Source of the DNA: CAYXVJ01 sp050309435
Lineage (GTDB): Bacteria > Bacillota > Clostridia > Saccharofermentanales > Fastidiosipilaceae
Direction: 5' to 3'
DNA: 39,524 nucleotides
Assembly: GCA_050309435.1 (NCBI GenBank)
Contig: JBNRMJ010000019.1
Location: 1 to 39,524, forward strand
Numbering within the stretch: position 1 is the first letter of the stretch; every line of letters starts with the position of its first letter. Positions 16,064-23,823 of the stretch are shown piece by piece. Position numbers and translations under genes: made by a program. The notes beneath the pieces were generated by a model, which did not search any database, was not told the DNA's origin, and saw only the letters and a program-made list of their open reading frames with translations.

Positions 16064-16936
16064 TTAGATAAACATACCGGGGTAGTCTTGAACAAGCAGA
16101 CGGATACCTTCGGCGGTAGAGGGGAAGAAGATGCCCTCTTCGTGAAGCTTACTGCAGTTCATGGCCAGACTTCGCCATTCCTGACTGTCATCGGGAAGTA
16201 TGAGATCCCTGGCGCGTTCACCGTATCCCATGGCAAGAAGAAAATCAGAGGCTGTTACGTACATGTTCTTATCGTTTTCACTGCCAAAGTTATAGGCACC
16301 GCCCGCTAGCTTAAAGCTCTGAGCGAGGTGTTTTGTGACGGTTCGAACATAGGTCAGGCCGCGGTAGTCGCTTGTGGAGTAGCGGGCCGCTTTTCCCGAG
16401 ATGAGGGTTCGAAGAAGATTCAAGACGATGTTGCCGTTGGTCCTTTGCCCATATTGGGGGAGGTCGTACATCCAGGTCAGACGCAGATGCACGGCATCCG
16501 GACATATCTCCGAGACAAGCGATTCGGCCAGCAGCTTATGTCGTCCGTATACATTTCGAGGCTCGGGAGTTTCTTCTTCGGTGAAAGGACCGCCTGCTGT
16601 ATTGGCGGTATATACCTGGTCGGAACTGCAGGAAACGAGCTTGGCGGCATACTTCTCGGAGAGCTGTGCGAGCATCAGCGGCAACTCGACATTCGCCAGA
16701 TAGGACTCTTCCGGATTTCTCTCGGCATAGCCCGTGTCTGCGATGGCAGCAGTATGAACGACGGCATCGGGCTTATTTTCGGCGAAATACAATTCCAGGC
16801 TTCGCTTGTTTTCCGGATTTTTCGGATCGCGAACGACGGCTGAAGGAATGCACATCACCTGATGACCTTCTTCCTTCAGTTGATACAAGACGCGGGAACC
16901 GAGAAATCCGCTGCTGCCGGTGAGAAGAATATTCAT
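16064..16936 (-). CDS. RmlD-like NAD(P)-dependent sugar epimerase/reductase (extended SDR)
   Basis: This 290-residue extended short-chain dehydrogenase is closest in pattern to dTDP-4-dehydrorhamnose reductase (RmlD) and similar nucleotide-sugar enzymes. The Rossmann nucleotide-binding motif is TGSSGFLGSR at the N-terminus, DAVVHTAAIADTG is the cofactor-binding strand, and the catalytic YGRHK (YxxxK) is preserved with SCSSDQVY before it. Start 16936 is chosen because GGAGGT lies 5 bases upstream on the minus strand. A 14-codon extension to 16978 has no ribosome binding site. There is no rhamnose (rmlABC) gene nearby, so a stand-alone role is likely. It diverges from the phosphatase gene. A TATAAT-like -10 is at 17000-16995. 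Confidence 0.85.
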   Translation of the reverse strand: MNILLTGSSGFLGSRVLYQLKEEGHQVMCIPSAVVRDPKNPENKRSLELYFAENKPDAVVHTAAIADTGYAERNPEESYLANVELPLMLAQLSEKYAAKLVSCSSDQVYTANTAGGPFTEEETPEPRNVYGRHKLLAESLVSEICPDAVHLRLTWMYDLPQYGQRTNGNIVLNLLRTLISGKAARYSTSDYRGLTYVRTVTKHLAQSFKLAGGAYNFGSENDKNMYVTASDFLLAMGYGERARDLILPDDSQEWRSLAMNCSKLHEEGIFFPSTAEGIRLLVQDYPGMFI

Positions 16937-17064
16937 GTTTACCTCCGGGTTTCCTGAGATTACCGTTACGCTGGACAAGGAATTATCTTCATCTATTATA
17001 TGCTCTTATACTATATTTGGCATCTGTCTGACCGATGGTTTCGGCCGGCCGGGAAGAAAGCCTC

Positions 17065-17070
17065 TATAAT
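17065..17070 (+). promoter_or_regulatory. Possible -10 box of the phosphatase gene
   Basis: TATAAT at 17065-17070 lies 32 bp before ATG 17103. No good -35 is seen at the expected distance, because the upstream sequence is GC-rich (CGGCCGGCCGG). Confidence 0.4.
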
Positions 17071-17102
17071 GAAGACAAATCGTTTGAAGAAAGAAGAGTA
17101 AA

Positions 17103-17876
17103 ATGAAGAATCACTCTCCTCACCAACAGAGTCAAACAGGCCCCTTTGATATCATTGGCGATGTCCACGGCTGCTATGACGAGCTTTTAGAACTGCTCGA
17201 TCTCCTGGGTTACCGGGCCGATGAAAGCGGAATTTACATGCATCCGGAGAAACGCCGCGCGATTTTCGTAGGAGACCTCTGCGACCGCGGTCCCGAGAAT
17301 GTCGCCGTATTAAAGCTTGTCATCAATATGGCCAAGGCAGGCACCGCCCTTATGGTTCCCGGAAATCACGATGATAAACTGAGGAGATATCTGAAAGGCA
17401 GGGCCGTACAGCAGACGCATGGTCTGGATATCACAGTCCGGGAGATAGATGCCGAGAGCGAGAGTTTTCGGCGCTCTGTCCTTTCATTCTTCGAGAGTCT
17501 GCCCACACACCTGATTCTGGATCATGGTAAGCTGGTCGTGGCTCACGCCGGTCTTAAAGAATCTCTGCATGGCATGGATTCCGAACGGGTACGATCGTTC
17601 TGCCTGTATGGGGATACGACGGGAAAAACGGATGCTTCGGGACTGCCGATTCGCCGGGACTGGGCGGCAAACTACCGCGGGCAAGCCATGGTGGTCTACG
17701 GGCATACCCCGCTTGACGAAGTTTCCATTAAGAACAACACCTATTGCATTGATACGAGCTGCGTGTATGGCGGGAAACTCTCCGCACTGAGATACCCCGA
17801 GCGAGAGATCCTGAACATAAATGCCAAGCAAAGCTACGCCGTCCGTGCCTACGGCGGTCCCGTGAAGCGGGAATAG
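17103..17876 (+). CDS. PPP-type metallophosphoesterase (PrpE/ApaH-like)
   Basis: This 257-residue protein carries the full calcineurin-like PPP signature: GDVHGC (Asp20, His22), GDLCDRGP (Asp58, Asp61, Arg62), GNHDD (Asn88, His89), a later VAHAGL and YGHTP. These bind two metals. The pattern fits bacterial PrpE and ApaH-type diadenosine tetraphosphatases and the phosphatase domain of bacterial Pnkp, so the substrate may be a dinucleoside polyphosphate, a phosphoprotein or a nucleic acid end. AAGAAGAG precedes the start. It converges with the GTPase operon with only 8 bp between stop codons and no clear terminator, apart from a short TCCCG/CGGGA hairpin near its end. Confidence 0.9.
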   Translation: MKNHSPHQQSQTGPFDIIGDVHGCYDELLELLDLLGYRADESGIYMHPEKRRAIFVGDLCDRGPENVAVLKLVINMAKAGTALMVPGNHDDKLRRYLKGRAVQQTHGLDITVREIDAESESFRRSVLSFFESLPTHLILDHGKLVVAHAGLKESLHGMDSERVRSFCLYGDTTGKTDASGLPIRRDWAANYRGQAMVVYGHTPLDEVSIKNNTYCIDTSCVYGGKLSALRYPEREILNINAKQSYAVRAYGGPVKRE

Positions 17877-17884
17877 TTGTCGCT

Positions 17885-19042
17885 TCATGATTTCGGATTA
17901 AATAACTCGAGAATAAGCTGAACAATCGATTTATTATCCGATTTATCACTAAGGCTCCCGATTGCCTGAGTTACTTTCCCGACAAAGCGGGAAGAGAATT
18001 TAGACTCGATAATTTTCTTCACCCAGTCTATATCTGCCGTACTCTTTTTACCCAGATAAACCTGCTCGAAGGCATAAACGGAACCCTCACCCAATGCTGC
18101 CACGATACTGCCTGCAATAACGGCATTTAATAAAGATGTTCCTAGCGACAGTCCGGGTATGGCTTTCAGAGTATTAATGGCTGTCTTCGCCGCAAGTCCT
18201 ACCGTACCGGCCTCGACGATCGAATTCATGAATCGCTTGGATTCCTCGTTCTTCCCAAGACCATATATTTGAGAAAGTGCATTGATCTCCGCAACTTCCA
18301 GCGGACTCAGGATCATCGCGTCCGGAAAAGGAATCGGTACCGCACCGACAACGACGGCCGCGGCTGTAGCGGCGGCTACCGTGGCATGAGCGAGCGCTCT
18401 TTTTCGATTCAGCTTGAAACTCGCGATATCCGTTCCGGCTGCCCGCATCCCTTCGGGCAGCAGTTCAATGGTGGCATCGATCAATTCGGTGATGCCATCG
18501 GGCGGGGCGAAGGCGGTATCGTTAAGGATATAAGGCATGGCAACGACAGGAATGACCTGTTTGAGATTTTTGGCGAAACGCTTCTGCATGGCAAAGGCCT
18601 GGTGCACCATATCGATATTCCGGCTGCGTTCGGGTACCGAGTAGGATTTTGTAATGACTACGATCACCGGAACAGAGGGCCACATCGAGGTCGCACGGGA
18701 AAGATTTTGAATCGCATTCGGGAACAACTTGCCGGAGGTTCCGTCGATACAAAACCAGATCACATGAATCCGGGTATCTTCATTTCCCTCTTTCGCACTG
18801 TTTTTCGACCACTTCCTGACTGCCCGAATCGCTGCTCGTTCTTTCAGATATGAGGGTTCGAAACCGACGGTGTCAATGAGACGAAACGGAACATCGGGAT
18901 GTTCGTTGATGGAGAGTTCTTTGGTCGTTCCGGTGGACCCGAAGCCCGTAACGAGACGCTCTTCGCCCAAGACTGCATTAATCAGAGTAGACTTGCCTAC
19001 TCCGGAGTTTCCGATGATCAGAACATTTCCTTTTTCCATCAT
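17885..19042 (-). CDS. Dynamin/YcjF-type small GTPase with C-terminal DUF697 membrane segment
   Basis: This is a 385-residue P-loop GTPase. G1 is GNSGVGKST near the N-terminus, with a threonine-rich GSTGTTKE switch I. G3 is DTVGFE, and a TKS motif (VIVVITKSYS) stands in for NKxD. An Ala/Val-rich stretch with hydrophobic hairpins (ATVAAATAAAVVVGAVPIPF and later GLAAKTAINTL) matches the DUF697 region, which attaches related GTPases to membranes. The start is set at 19042 because GAGGGATCA directly precedes it. The first in-frame ATG at 19069 has no ribosome binding site, and 19039 is also possible. It is the last gene of a DUF3137-LemA-GTPase operon, 75 bp after LemA by this start. The role is unknown. 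Confidence 0.85.
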   Translation of the reverse strand: MMEKGNVLIIGNSGVGKSTLINAVLGEERLVTGFGSTGTTKELSINEHPDVPFRLIDTVGFEPSYLKERAAIRAVRKWSKNSAKEGNEDTRIHVIWFCIDGTSGKLFPNAIQNLSRATSMWPSVPVIVVITKSYSVPERSRNIDMVHQAFAMQKRFAKNLKQVIPVVAMPYILNDTAFAPPDGITELIDATIELLPEGMRAAGTDIASFKLNRKRALAHATVAAATAAAVVVGAVPIPFPDAMILSPLEVAEINALSQIYGLGKNEESKRFMNSIVEAGTVGLAAKTAINTLKAIPGLSLGTSLLNAVIAGSIVAALGEGSVYAFEQVYLGKKSTADIDWVKKIIESKFSSRFVGKVTQAIGSLSDKSDNKSIVQLILELFNPKS

Positions 19043-19117
19043 TGATCCCTCAATGTTATCCGTATTCATCTGCTTGATTCTGATTAAGACATCACAAGTT
19101 AGCGAGTTTGTGCCTGC

Positions 19118-19660
19118 TCAAAACGACATGGCGACATCGTTTCGTTTCAGGGGTTCTGCTTCGAAGAATTCGCGTTTAACCAGCTTCTGAGAATTTCCGA
19201 TAATGCTGGAAGGGAAAGACACCAGGAGCTGATTGAAACTGGAAACGTTCGCGTTATAAAGACGTCTGGCAGCCTGGAGATGAGCCTCTGCATCGCTGAT
19301 GGCACTTTGTAAACTGACGAAGACCTCGGAGGATCTCAGTTCCGGATAGTTCTCGGCCAGAACATTGATTCGGCCTTCCATCTGGTCCATCGTGGCATTC
19401 GCTTCGTTACGCTCGGCCATGCTCATACCCCGACGCAGGTTGATGACTTTCTCGAATGTGCTTACTTCATGAGCCGCGTAAGCACGTGTCACATCCAGCA
19501 TCTTGGTCAGCGTGTCATAGCGCTTCGTTAAAGCAACATCAATACCCGACTCTGCTTCGTCGATTTTAATGTTCATCCGTCTGAACTTGTTGCCGGTTAC
19601 TATGGCCCATATCAGCACGATGATGGCGATAACGGCCAGTGCGATGAAAAACTCTTTCAT
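19118..19660 (-). CDS. LemA-family membrane protein
   Basis: This 180-residue protein has one N-terminal transmembrane helix (about residues 5-23). The rest is largely helical with heptad-like stretches. Its conserved segments (NKFRRMNIKIDEAESGIDVA, KRYDTLTKMLDVTRAYAAHE, ENYPELRSSEVFVSLQSAIS, RRLYNANVSSFNQLLVSFPS) identify LemA, a family of membrane-anchored coiled-coil proteins without a firm biochemical role. A typical length for LemA is 180-200. It lies between DUF3137 (12 bp upstream) and the GTPase, the pairing with DUF3137 being a recurrent one in Bacillota. I infer that the three proteins form a membrane-associated complex. Confidence 0.92.
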   Translation of the reverse strand: MKEFFIALAVIAIIVLIWAIVTGNKFRRMNIKIDEAESGIDVALTKRYDTLTKMLDVTRAYAAHEVSTFEKVINLRRGMSMAERNEANATMDQMEGRINVLAENYPELRSSEVFVSLQSAISDAEAHLQAARRLYNANVSSFNQLLVSFPSSIIGNSQKLVKREFFEAEPLKRNDVAMSF

Positions 19661-19672
19661 ATTGAAGCCCTC

Positions 19673-20614
19673 CTATGACTTAAATAAGTACTCGTTACGC
19701 ATGATTTCATCCAGAATATCGCTTAGGTAGGAAATGTCTTGGAGCTGTTTGGCGCGTAAGACATTTATATCTTTAGCATCTCTGCTTGATACCTGAAAAA
19801 GTCTTCTGTTATTGTGCAGGGCCAATACCAGGAGATCGGAACCGAAGTACATATAGGTGGTACCTTTGACCCGTTCGTCCATGCTTGTGATAAATTCCAT
19901 GAAGTGAGGGGTCAAAATCAAGAAAGCCGTATGACCGTCGTCGCAGCGGATCTGAAACTTTTTATTGAAAGCCAGGTTCTCTGTTTCGACGTTACTGCCG
20001 CCCCGGTTCAAAAGCAGCTGGCGTTCGCGTAGTCTCAGAGGTGATTTCAATTTCCGGCCATGAGACAAGAAGACAATCGGTCCTTCGAAGACCGTCGAAA
20101 TATTTTCCGTGGTATGGCCATCCGAATCAGTGGAAGTCGTAACTTCCTCCAGCTTCATATAACACAGTTCAACTGGGTGTCCTTTATATCTGCCGCGTAG
20201 ATAATTGTTACCCTCGCAGCGATCCCATGAACGAAGTAAATCCAGATTGCTGATGCGGTTTTTCGCGATATAGCTCTGATAGTTATAGTCATCGACATCA
20301 AAAACTTCTTTCAGGAGATTTTGAGTAACCTCTTCGCTGATGAATTTTTTGAGCTCGTTATTTCTTTTACTGTAGAAGAAGGTTGAGACTGCGGCAGTGA
20401 TGAATAAAAGCAGGACGACGATGAACACGGAGTTGCCGTAGATCAAGAATGTCGCTCCGTTGATGAAAAAAGACAGGAAAAACAAGACAATACAGACAAT
20501 AGATACGATACTCGCAATTTGGAAGGGCAGAGCACGTTTCTTCAAGTGATTCAATTGAGCCTGGATCTCGCTATCGTTTTGTTGATTGAACGGTGCGCTC
20601 ATCTTTTCCATCAT
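19673..20614 (-). CDS. DUF3137-family membrane protein
   Basis: This 313-residue protein has a short cytoplasmic N-terminus, two transmembrane helices (about 32-52 and 59-79), and a soluble C-terminal domain. The C-terminal part includes RYKGHPVELCYMKLEEV, TVFEGPIVFLSHGRKL, ETENLAFNKKFQIRCDDGHTAFLILTP-type blocks, SSRDAKDINVLRAKQLQDIS and YLSDILDEIMRNEYLF. This matches DUF3137, found beside LemA in many Bacillota. The ribosome binding site is a GAGAGGCG stretch before ATGATG. It is the first gene of a three-gene operon with LemA and a DUF697 GTPase, with an extended -10 promoter at 20676-20702. The biochemical function is unknown. Confidence 0.85.
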   Translation of the reverse strand: MMEKMSAPFNQQNDSEIQAQLNHLKKRALPFQIASIVSIVCIVLFFLSFFINGATFLIYGNSVFIVVLLLFITAAVSTFFYSKRNNELKKFISEEVTQNLLKEVFDVDDYNYQSYIAKNRISNLDLLRSWDRCEGNNYLRGRYKGHPVELCYMKLEEVTTSTDSDGHTTENISTVFEGPIVFLSHGRKLKSPLRLRERQLLLNRGGSNVETENLAFNKKFQIRCDDGHTAFLILTPHFMEFITSMDERVKGTTYMYFGSDLLVLALHNNRRLFQVSSRDAKDINVLRAKQLQDISYLSDILDEIMRNEYLFKS

Positions 20615-20675
20615 ATCGCCTCTCGCCGGATAGGGCTGGTGGTCTCAGCTTTTGCTCAATAATGTTTGTATCAAC

Positions 20676-20702
20676 AGTATAGCAGTCTGAATCTCTTTTC
20701 AA
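20676..20702 (-). promoter_or_regulatory. Extended -10 promoter of the DUF3137-LemA-GTPase operon
   Basis: On the minus strand, TTGAAA (20702-20697) lies 15 bp before TATACT (20681-20676), which is preceded by TGC. The short spacer is offset by the extended -10. The start codon is about 60 bp downstream. Confidence 0.5.
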
Positions 20703-20866
20703 CATTATTTTTTACGATTTGATCTGTAAATGGGTATGAATAAATCGATATCCGGAAAAGGGCATGTTGGCGGACCGTTTCGAAACAGAAGATTTCGTTT
20801 TGGATGCCAAGAGAAAATATACGATATAAAGGTCGAAAAATATCTTCAGAAGATCTGTAGCGGCTG

Positions 20867-20875
20867 TGCTATAAC
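20867..20875 (+). promoter_or_regulatory. Extended -10 promoter of the ADP-ribosylglycohydrolase-like gene
   Basis: TGC-TATAAC (20867-20875) is an extended -10 with no convincing -35. The start codon is 72 bp downstream, and GACAGAGGAG precedes it. Confidence 0.4.
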
Positions 20876-20903
20876 ATAACTATATAAATCTAAATCAAAA
20901 CAG

Positions 20904-20918
20904 GACTCGTTCGGTCAA
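20904..20918 (+). repeat. 15-bp motif GACTCGTTCGGTCAA, second copy
   Basis: It differs at one position from 13960-13974. Here it lies about 30 bp downstream of the -10 box, a position where a bound repressor would block transcription. There is no neighbouring regulator gene to assign. Confidence 0.4.
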
Positions 20919-20947
20919 ATAAGTGCAAAGGACAGAGGAGTGAAAGC

Positions 20948-23059
20948 ATGAGTATGATTACATCAGATCAGTATTTCGAGAAACTGTATGCCGGCTGGCT
21001 GGGTAAACTCATCGGCATCAGAGCCGGTGCTCCGATCGAGGGCTGGACATACGAACGCATCAAGAGCACATTCGGCGAGCTGGACGGCTATCCCGCCGCG
21101 TATAAAAACTTCGCCGCCGATGACGACAGCAACGGCCCCATGTTCTTTATCCGGGCGATCGAAGATTGCCGGGACCTAAGCCGCTTCTCCGCCAATGACA
21201 TCGCAGGAGCCTTGATGAATTATGCGCCGTACGAACACGGCTTCTTCTGGTGGGGCGGTTACGGTATTTCCACCGAGCATACGGCTTATCTGAATCTGAT
21301 GAGCGGGATCCCTGCACCGAGAAGCGGCAGCATCGAACAAAACGGTGCTACGGTAGCCGAGCAGATCGGCGGACAAATCTTCATCGATCCCTGGGGCTTG
21401 ATTTCGCCCGGTAATCCGAAACAGGCAGCCGAGCTTGCATCGAAGGCGGCGAGTGTGACACACGGCGGAAACGGTGTATACGGAGGTGTGTATATTGCCA
21501 CTTGTATCAGCCTGGCATTCGTCGAAGAAAGCATCCGGAGCATCCTTACGAAAGCGCTCGATTACATACCCGCCGACTCTGAATATGCCCGGGTCGTTAA
21601 AGCGGTCATGGCATATTACGATTCGCATCCGGATAACTGGAGAGACTGCTATCGCTACATCTTCGAAAACTTCGGCTATGACAAATACCCCGGAAACTGC
21701 CACATTATTCCGAACACGGCCGTAATGATTCTGGCCCTCTTATATGGCCGCGAGGATTTTACTGACACGATCAATATCTGTAATATGTGCGGCTGGGATA
21801 CGGACTGCAATGCCGGAAACGTGGGTTGTATCATCGGGACATTCTGCGGTTTGGATGGTATGGACTATGAGAAATGGCTCGCTCCGATCAACGACCTGCT
21901 GGTCTGTTCCTCCGTCATTCCCTCCCTGAATATTATGGATGCGCCGTATTGTGCGAGTTATTTCGCGAAAATGTCCTGCCTGTTATCCGGACAAATGCCT
22001 CCGGAGCCTTGGAAGGAGATCCTCGAGCGGCTTATCGACAGTTGCCACTTCGAATATCCGGGCAGTACGCATGCGATACGCTATCGTTCGGAGCAGACTT
22101 GCTCGATTGAGAACACGGATGAAGAGGCCCGAAGCGGCAGACGTTCTTTGAAAATAACAGTGGCACCATCCTCTGACGGGGCTCGGGCTTTTATCTACAA
22201 GCAAACACACTATCGGGCCGAAGACTTTTCGGATTCGAGATACGATCCGGCCTTTTCGCCTTTAGTTTATCCGGGCCAGACAGTTCGCTTAAGTGTACTG
22301 CCTATAGAGTCGGATGCTCCTTATACCGTTTCGATCTATGCGAAGAATGGTAAAACAGGTGATGTCTTCATGGGTAAAGAAGCTTCTGTCAACGCTACCT
22401 GGCAGGATTTATCACTGGATATTCCGGGCGGACAAGACGGTTATATCAGCGAAACCGGCTTGATGATTCGCACAGATTCGAGCTTCGAATCAGATATCAC
22501 AGTCTACCTGGATGACCTCGAATTTGGCGGAAAACCCGATTACATTATGGATTTCTCAGCCGATAGCACGGAACAGTGGAACGGTCTGCACAGCGAAGTC
22601 GATCAGTTCTCCCGATTTAAAGGGCTGGCTTACCTCGAAGAAAACAGACTTCATTTGACCTGCGCCGATCGAGGGGAGGTCTATACCGGGCATCACAACT
22701 GGTCCGACTATCGCTTCGCTTGTCAGATCGAACCGCTGACCGGTTATCACCATTATGTGAATCTCAGAGTCGGAGGAGCGATGCGCTCTTATGCGCTGGG
22801 TTTTCACGGAGAAGGTAAGGTAGCCTTACTGAAGAATCATTTCGGATATAAGGTTCTATACGAAACAGATTATCCCTGGGAGCCTAAACAAAGATATGAG
22901 TTTGAAGCATCTGCTGCCGGCAATCTTCTGGAACTGAAGATCAACGGCGAGAGTGTGATTCACTACGAGGATACAGATGAGCCTTATCAAAAAGGCCTCG
23001 TCGGTATGGCTGTAATGGAAGGCAGCCATTGTGCTTATGCCGGGGCGCTTGTACGCTAA
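20948..23059 (+). CDS. ADP-ribosylglycohydrolase-fold protein fused to two beta-sandwich-like domains
   Basis: This 703-residue protein starts with an ADP-ribosylglycohydrolase (ARH/DraG) fold (about 1-375). Metal-binding motifs are Asp58-60 (ADDDSNG, in place of the usual DDT) and Asp284-Thr-Asp286-Cys-Asn (GWDTDCNAG). GKLIGIRAGAPIEGW is the typical N-terminus. A segment at about 385-530 resembles a galactose-binding-like sandwich. The segment at about 532-703 (FSADSTEQWNG, LAYLEENRLHLT, HHYVNLRVGGAMRSYALGF, LLELKINGESV) resembles concanavalin/DUF1080-like domains. There is no signal peptide. ARH enzymes cleave N- or O-glycosidic ADP-ribose bonds, but the fused sandwiches point to glycan or glycoside substrates. 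The real activity is unknown. Confidence 0.8.
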   Translation: MSMITSDQYFEKLYAGWLGKLIGIRAGAPIEGWTYERIKSTFGELDGYPAAYKNFAADDDSNGPMFFIRAIEDCRDLSRFSANDIAGALMNYAPYEHGFFWWGGYGISTEHTAYLNLMSGIPAPRSGSIEQNGATVAEQIGGQIFIDPWGLISPGNPKQAAELASKAASVTHGGNGVYGGVYIATCISLAFVEESIRSILTKALDYIPADSEYARVVKAVMAYYDSHPDNWRDCYRYIFENFGYDKYPGNCHIIPNTAVMILALLYGREDFTDTINICNMCGWDTDCNAGNVGCIIGTFCGLDGMDYEKWLAPINDLLVCSSVIPSLNIMDAPYCASYFAKMSCLLSGQMPPEPWKEILERLIDSCHFEYPGSTHAIRYRSEQTCSIENTDEEARSGRRSLKITVAPSSDGARAFIYKQTHYRAEDFSDSRYDPAFSPLVYPGQTVRLSVLPIESDAPYTVSIYAKNGKTGDVFMGKEASVNATWQDLSLDIPGGQDGYISETGLMIRTDSSFESDITVYLDDLEFGGKPDYIMDFSADSTEQWNGLHSEVDQFSRFKGLAYLEENRLHLTCADRGEVYTGHHNWSDYRFACQIEPLTGYHHYVNLRVGGAMRSYALGFHGEGKVALLKNHFGYKVLYETDYPWEPKQRYEFEASAAGNLLELKINGESVIHYEDTDEPYQKGLVGMAVMEGSHCAYAGALVR

Positions 23060-23134
23060 TAAAGAAGCCGGATTGCGATATTAACCCGATTTACTATGTG
23101 CGCATCAGTGTGCTTAAGATAATACATGATAAAA

Positions 23135-23179
23135 ATAGAACCTGACTACGGGGTATTAAACCCGGCGGTCAGGTTCTAT
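23135..23179. terminator. Large hairpin terminator between the ARH-like gene and the DUF1508 gene
   Basis: ATAGAACCTGAC (23135-23146) pairs with GTCAGGTTCTAT (23168-23179), with an inner CGGG/CCCG helix. Reading the minus strand it ends in five Ts (TATTTTTATC), making it a good terminator of the DUF1508 gene. On the plus strand the tail is only CTTCTATT. Confidence 0.8.
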
Positions 23180-23214
23180 CTTCTATTAGTGATGAATGAT
23201 GGCGGATTTGATTT

Positions 23215-23586
23215 CTAGAAATCTTTCTCCACAACAGCTGCGGGAGCATTTTTCCGTACGCTTTCGATGCCGTTTAAGCAACCTGCTTTCGCTTTATAAC
23301 CCTCCGATGTTGCGATTACTTCTCCGTTTCTGGCTTTCAGACGGAAACGGAATTCTCCGGCATTGTCCGTATACATTTCGAATTTTGGATTGCTGGCCGC
23401 GACTAGTGTTTCTGCCGTCAAGTCTTCGAGATTCGCGACTTTCGCGTTCTTTCTGACGCTCTCGACGCCTTTTTGACAAGAGGCTTCACTGGTATACACT
23501 TCCGATGATGCGATGGTTTGGCCGTTTCCTGCTTTTAAATCAAATTTAAAGCCGGTAGCTGTCTTACGGATAAGAAATTTACTCAT
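23215..23586 (-). CDS. Tandem DUF1508 (YegP-like) protein
   Basis: This 123-residue protein holds two DUF1508 repeats. The first is FLIRKTATGFKFDLKAGNGQ with SSEVYTSEASCQKGVESVRK. The second is MYTDNAGEFRFRLKARNGEV with TSEGYKAKAGCLNGIESVRK. This two-repeat arrangement is that of YegP, a small soluble protein family of unknown function. AGGGGGAT precedes the ATG. It has its own sigma-A promoter (23619-23648) and a downstream terminator, so it is a monocistronic gene. Its short, repeated, soluble form is typical of the family and says nothing further of its role. Confidence 0.9.
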   Translation of the reverse strand: MSKFLIRKTATGFKFDLKAGNGQTIASSEVYTSEASCQKGVESVRKNAKVANLEDLTAETLVAASNPKFEMYTDNAGEFRFRLKARNGEVIATSEGYKAKAGCLNGIESVRKNAPAAVVEKDF

Positions 23587-23618
23587 AACAAAATCCCCCT
23601 GTTACTTTCATTTGTTGT

Positions 23619-23648
23619 TTTATATTAGCATGTTATTGAAAATGTCAA
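23619..23648 (-). promoter_or_regulatory. Strong sigma-A promoter of the DUF1508 gene
   Basis: On the minus strand, a perfect TTGACA (23648-23643) is followed after 18 bp by TATAAA (23624-23619). A GTAAGAG/CTCTTAC inverted repeat lies upstream (23714-23736). Confidence 0.7.
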
Positions 23649-23760
23649 GGATAATTATGTTTCGATTTATGTAAAATGTTTGGCTATTGTTCAGAAAAGA
23701 GTGTGATGGCAATGTAAGAGTAGCGTAAGCTCTTACAGTTCCTGGAATAAACAGGGCAAC

Positions 23761-23802
23761 AAAAACCACCCGGAAGATCATTTTGATCATCGGATGGTTT
23801 TT
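23761..23802 (-). terminator. Intrinsic terminator of the ABC transporter operon
   Basis: AAAAACCA (23761-23768) pairs with TGGTTTTT (23795-23802). An inner helix with a GATCA/TGATC core forms around a TTT loop. On the minus strand the hairpin ends in five Ts. It lies 21 bp past the stop of the last permease gene. Confidence 0.85.
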
Positions 23803-23823
23803 GTATCTGTTGGTAGAAATAAA

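Larger units (their letters stand above)
20615..20947. other. 333-bp divergent intergenic region
   Basis: It separates the DUF3137 operon from the ADP-ribosylglycohydrolase-like gene. It holds two divergent extended -10 promoters, one copy of the GACTCGTTCGGTCAA motif and otherwise AT-rich sequence with no recognised RNA. Confidence 0.6.

Noticed and set aside
17885..20614. LemA-DUF3137-GTPase operon as an antiphage defence system
   Set aside because: A GTPase with membrane proteins can look like a defence module, but there is no nuclease, toxin or other effector and no mobile-element context, so this is not supported.
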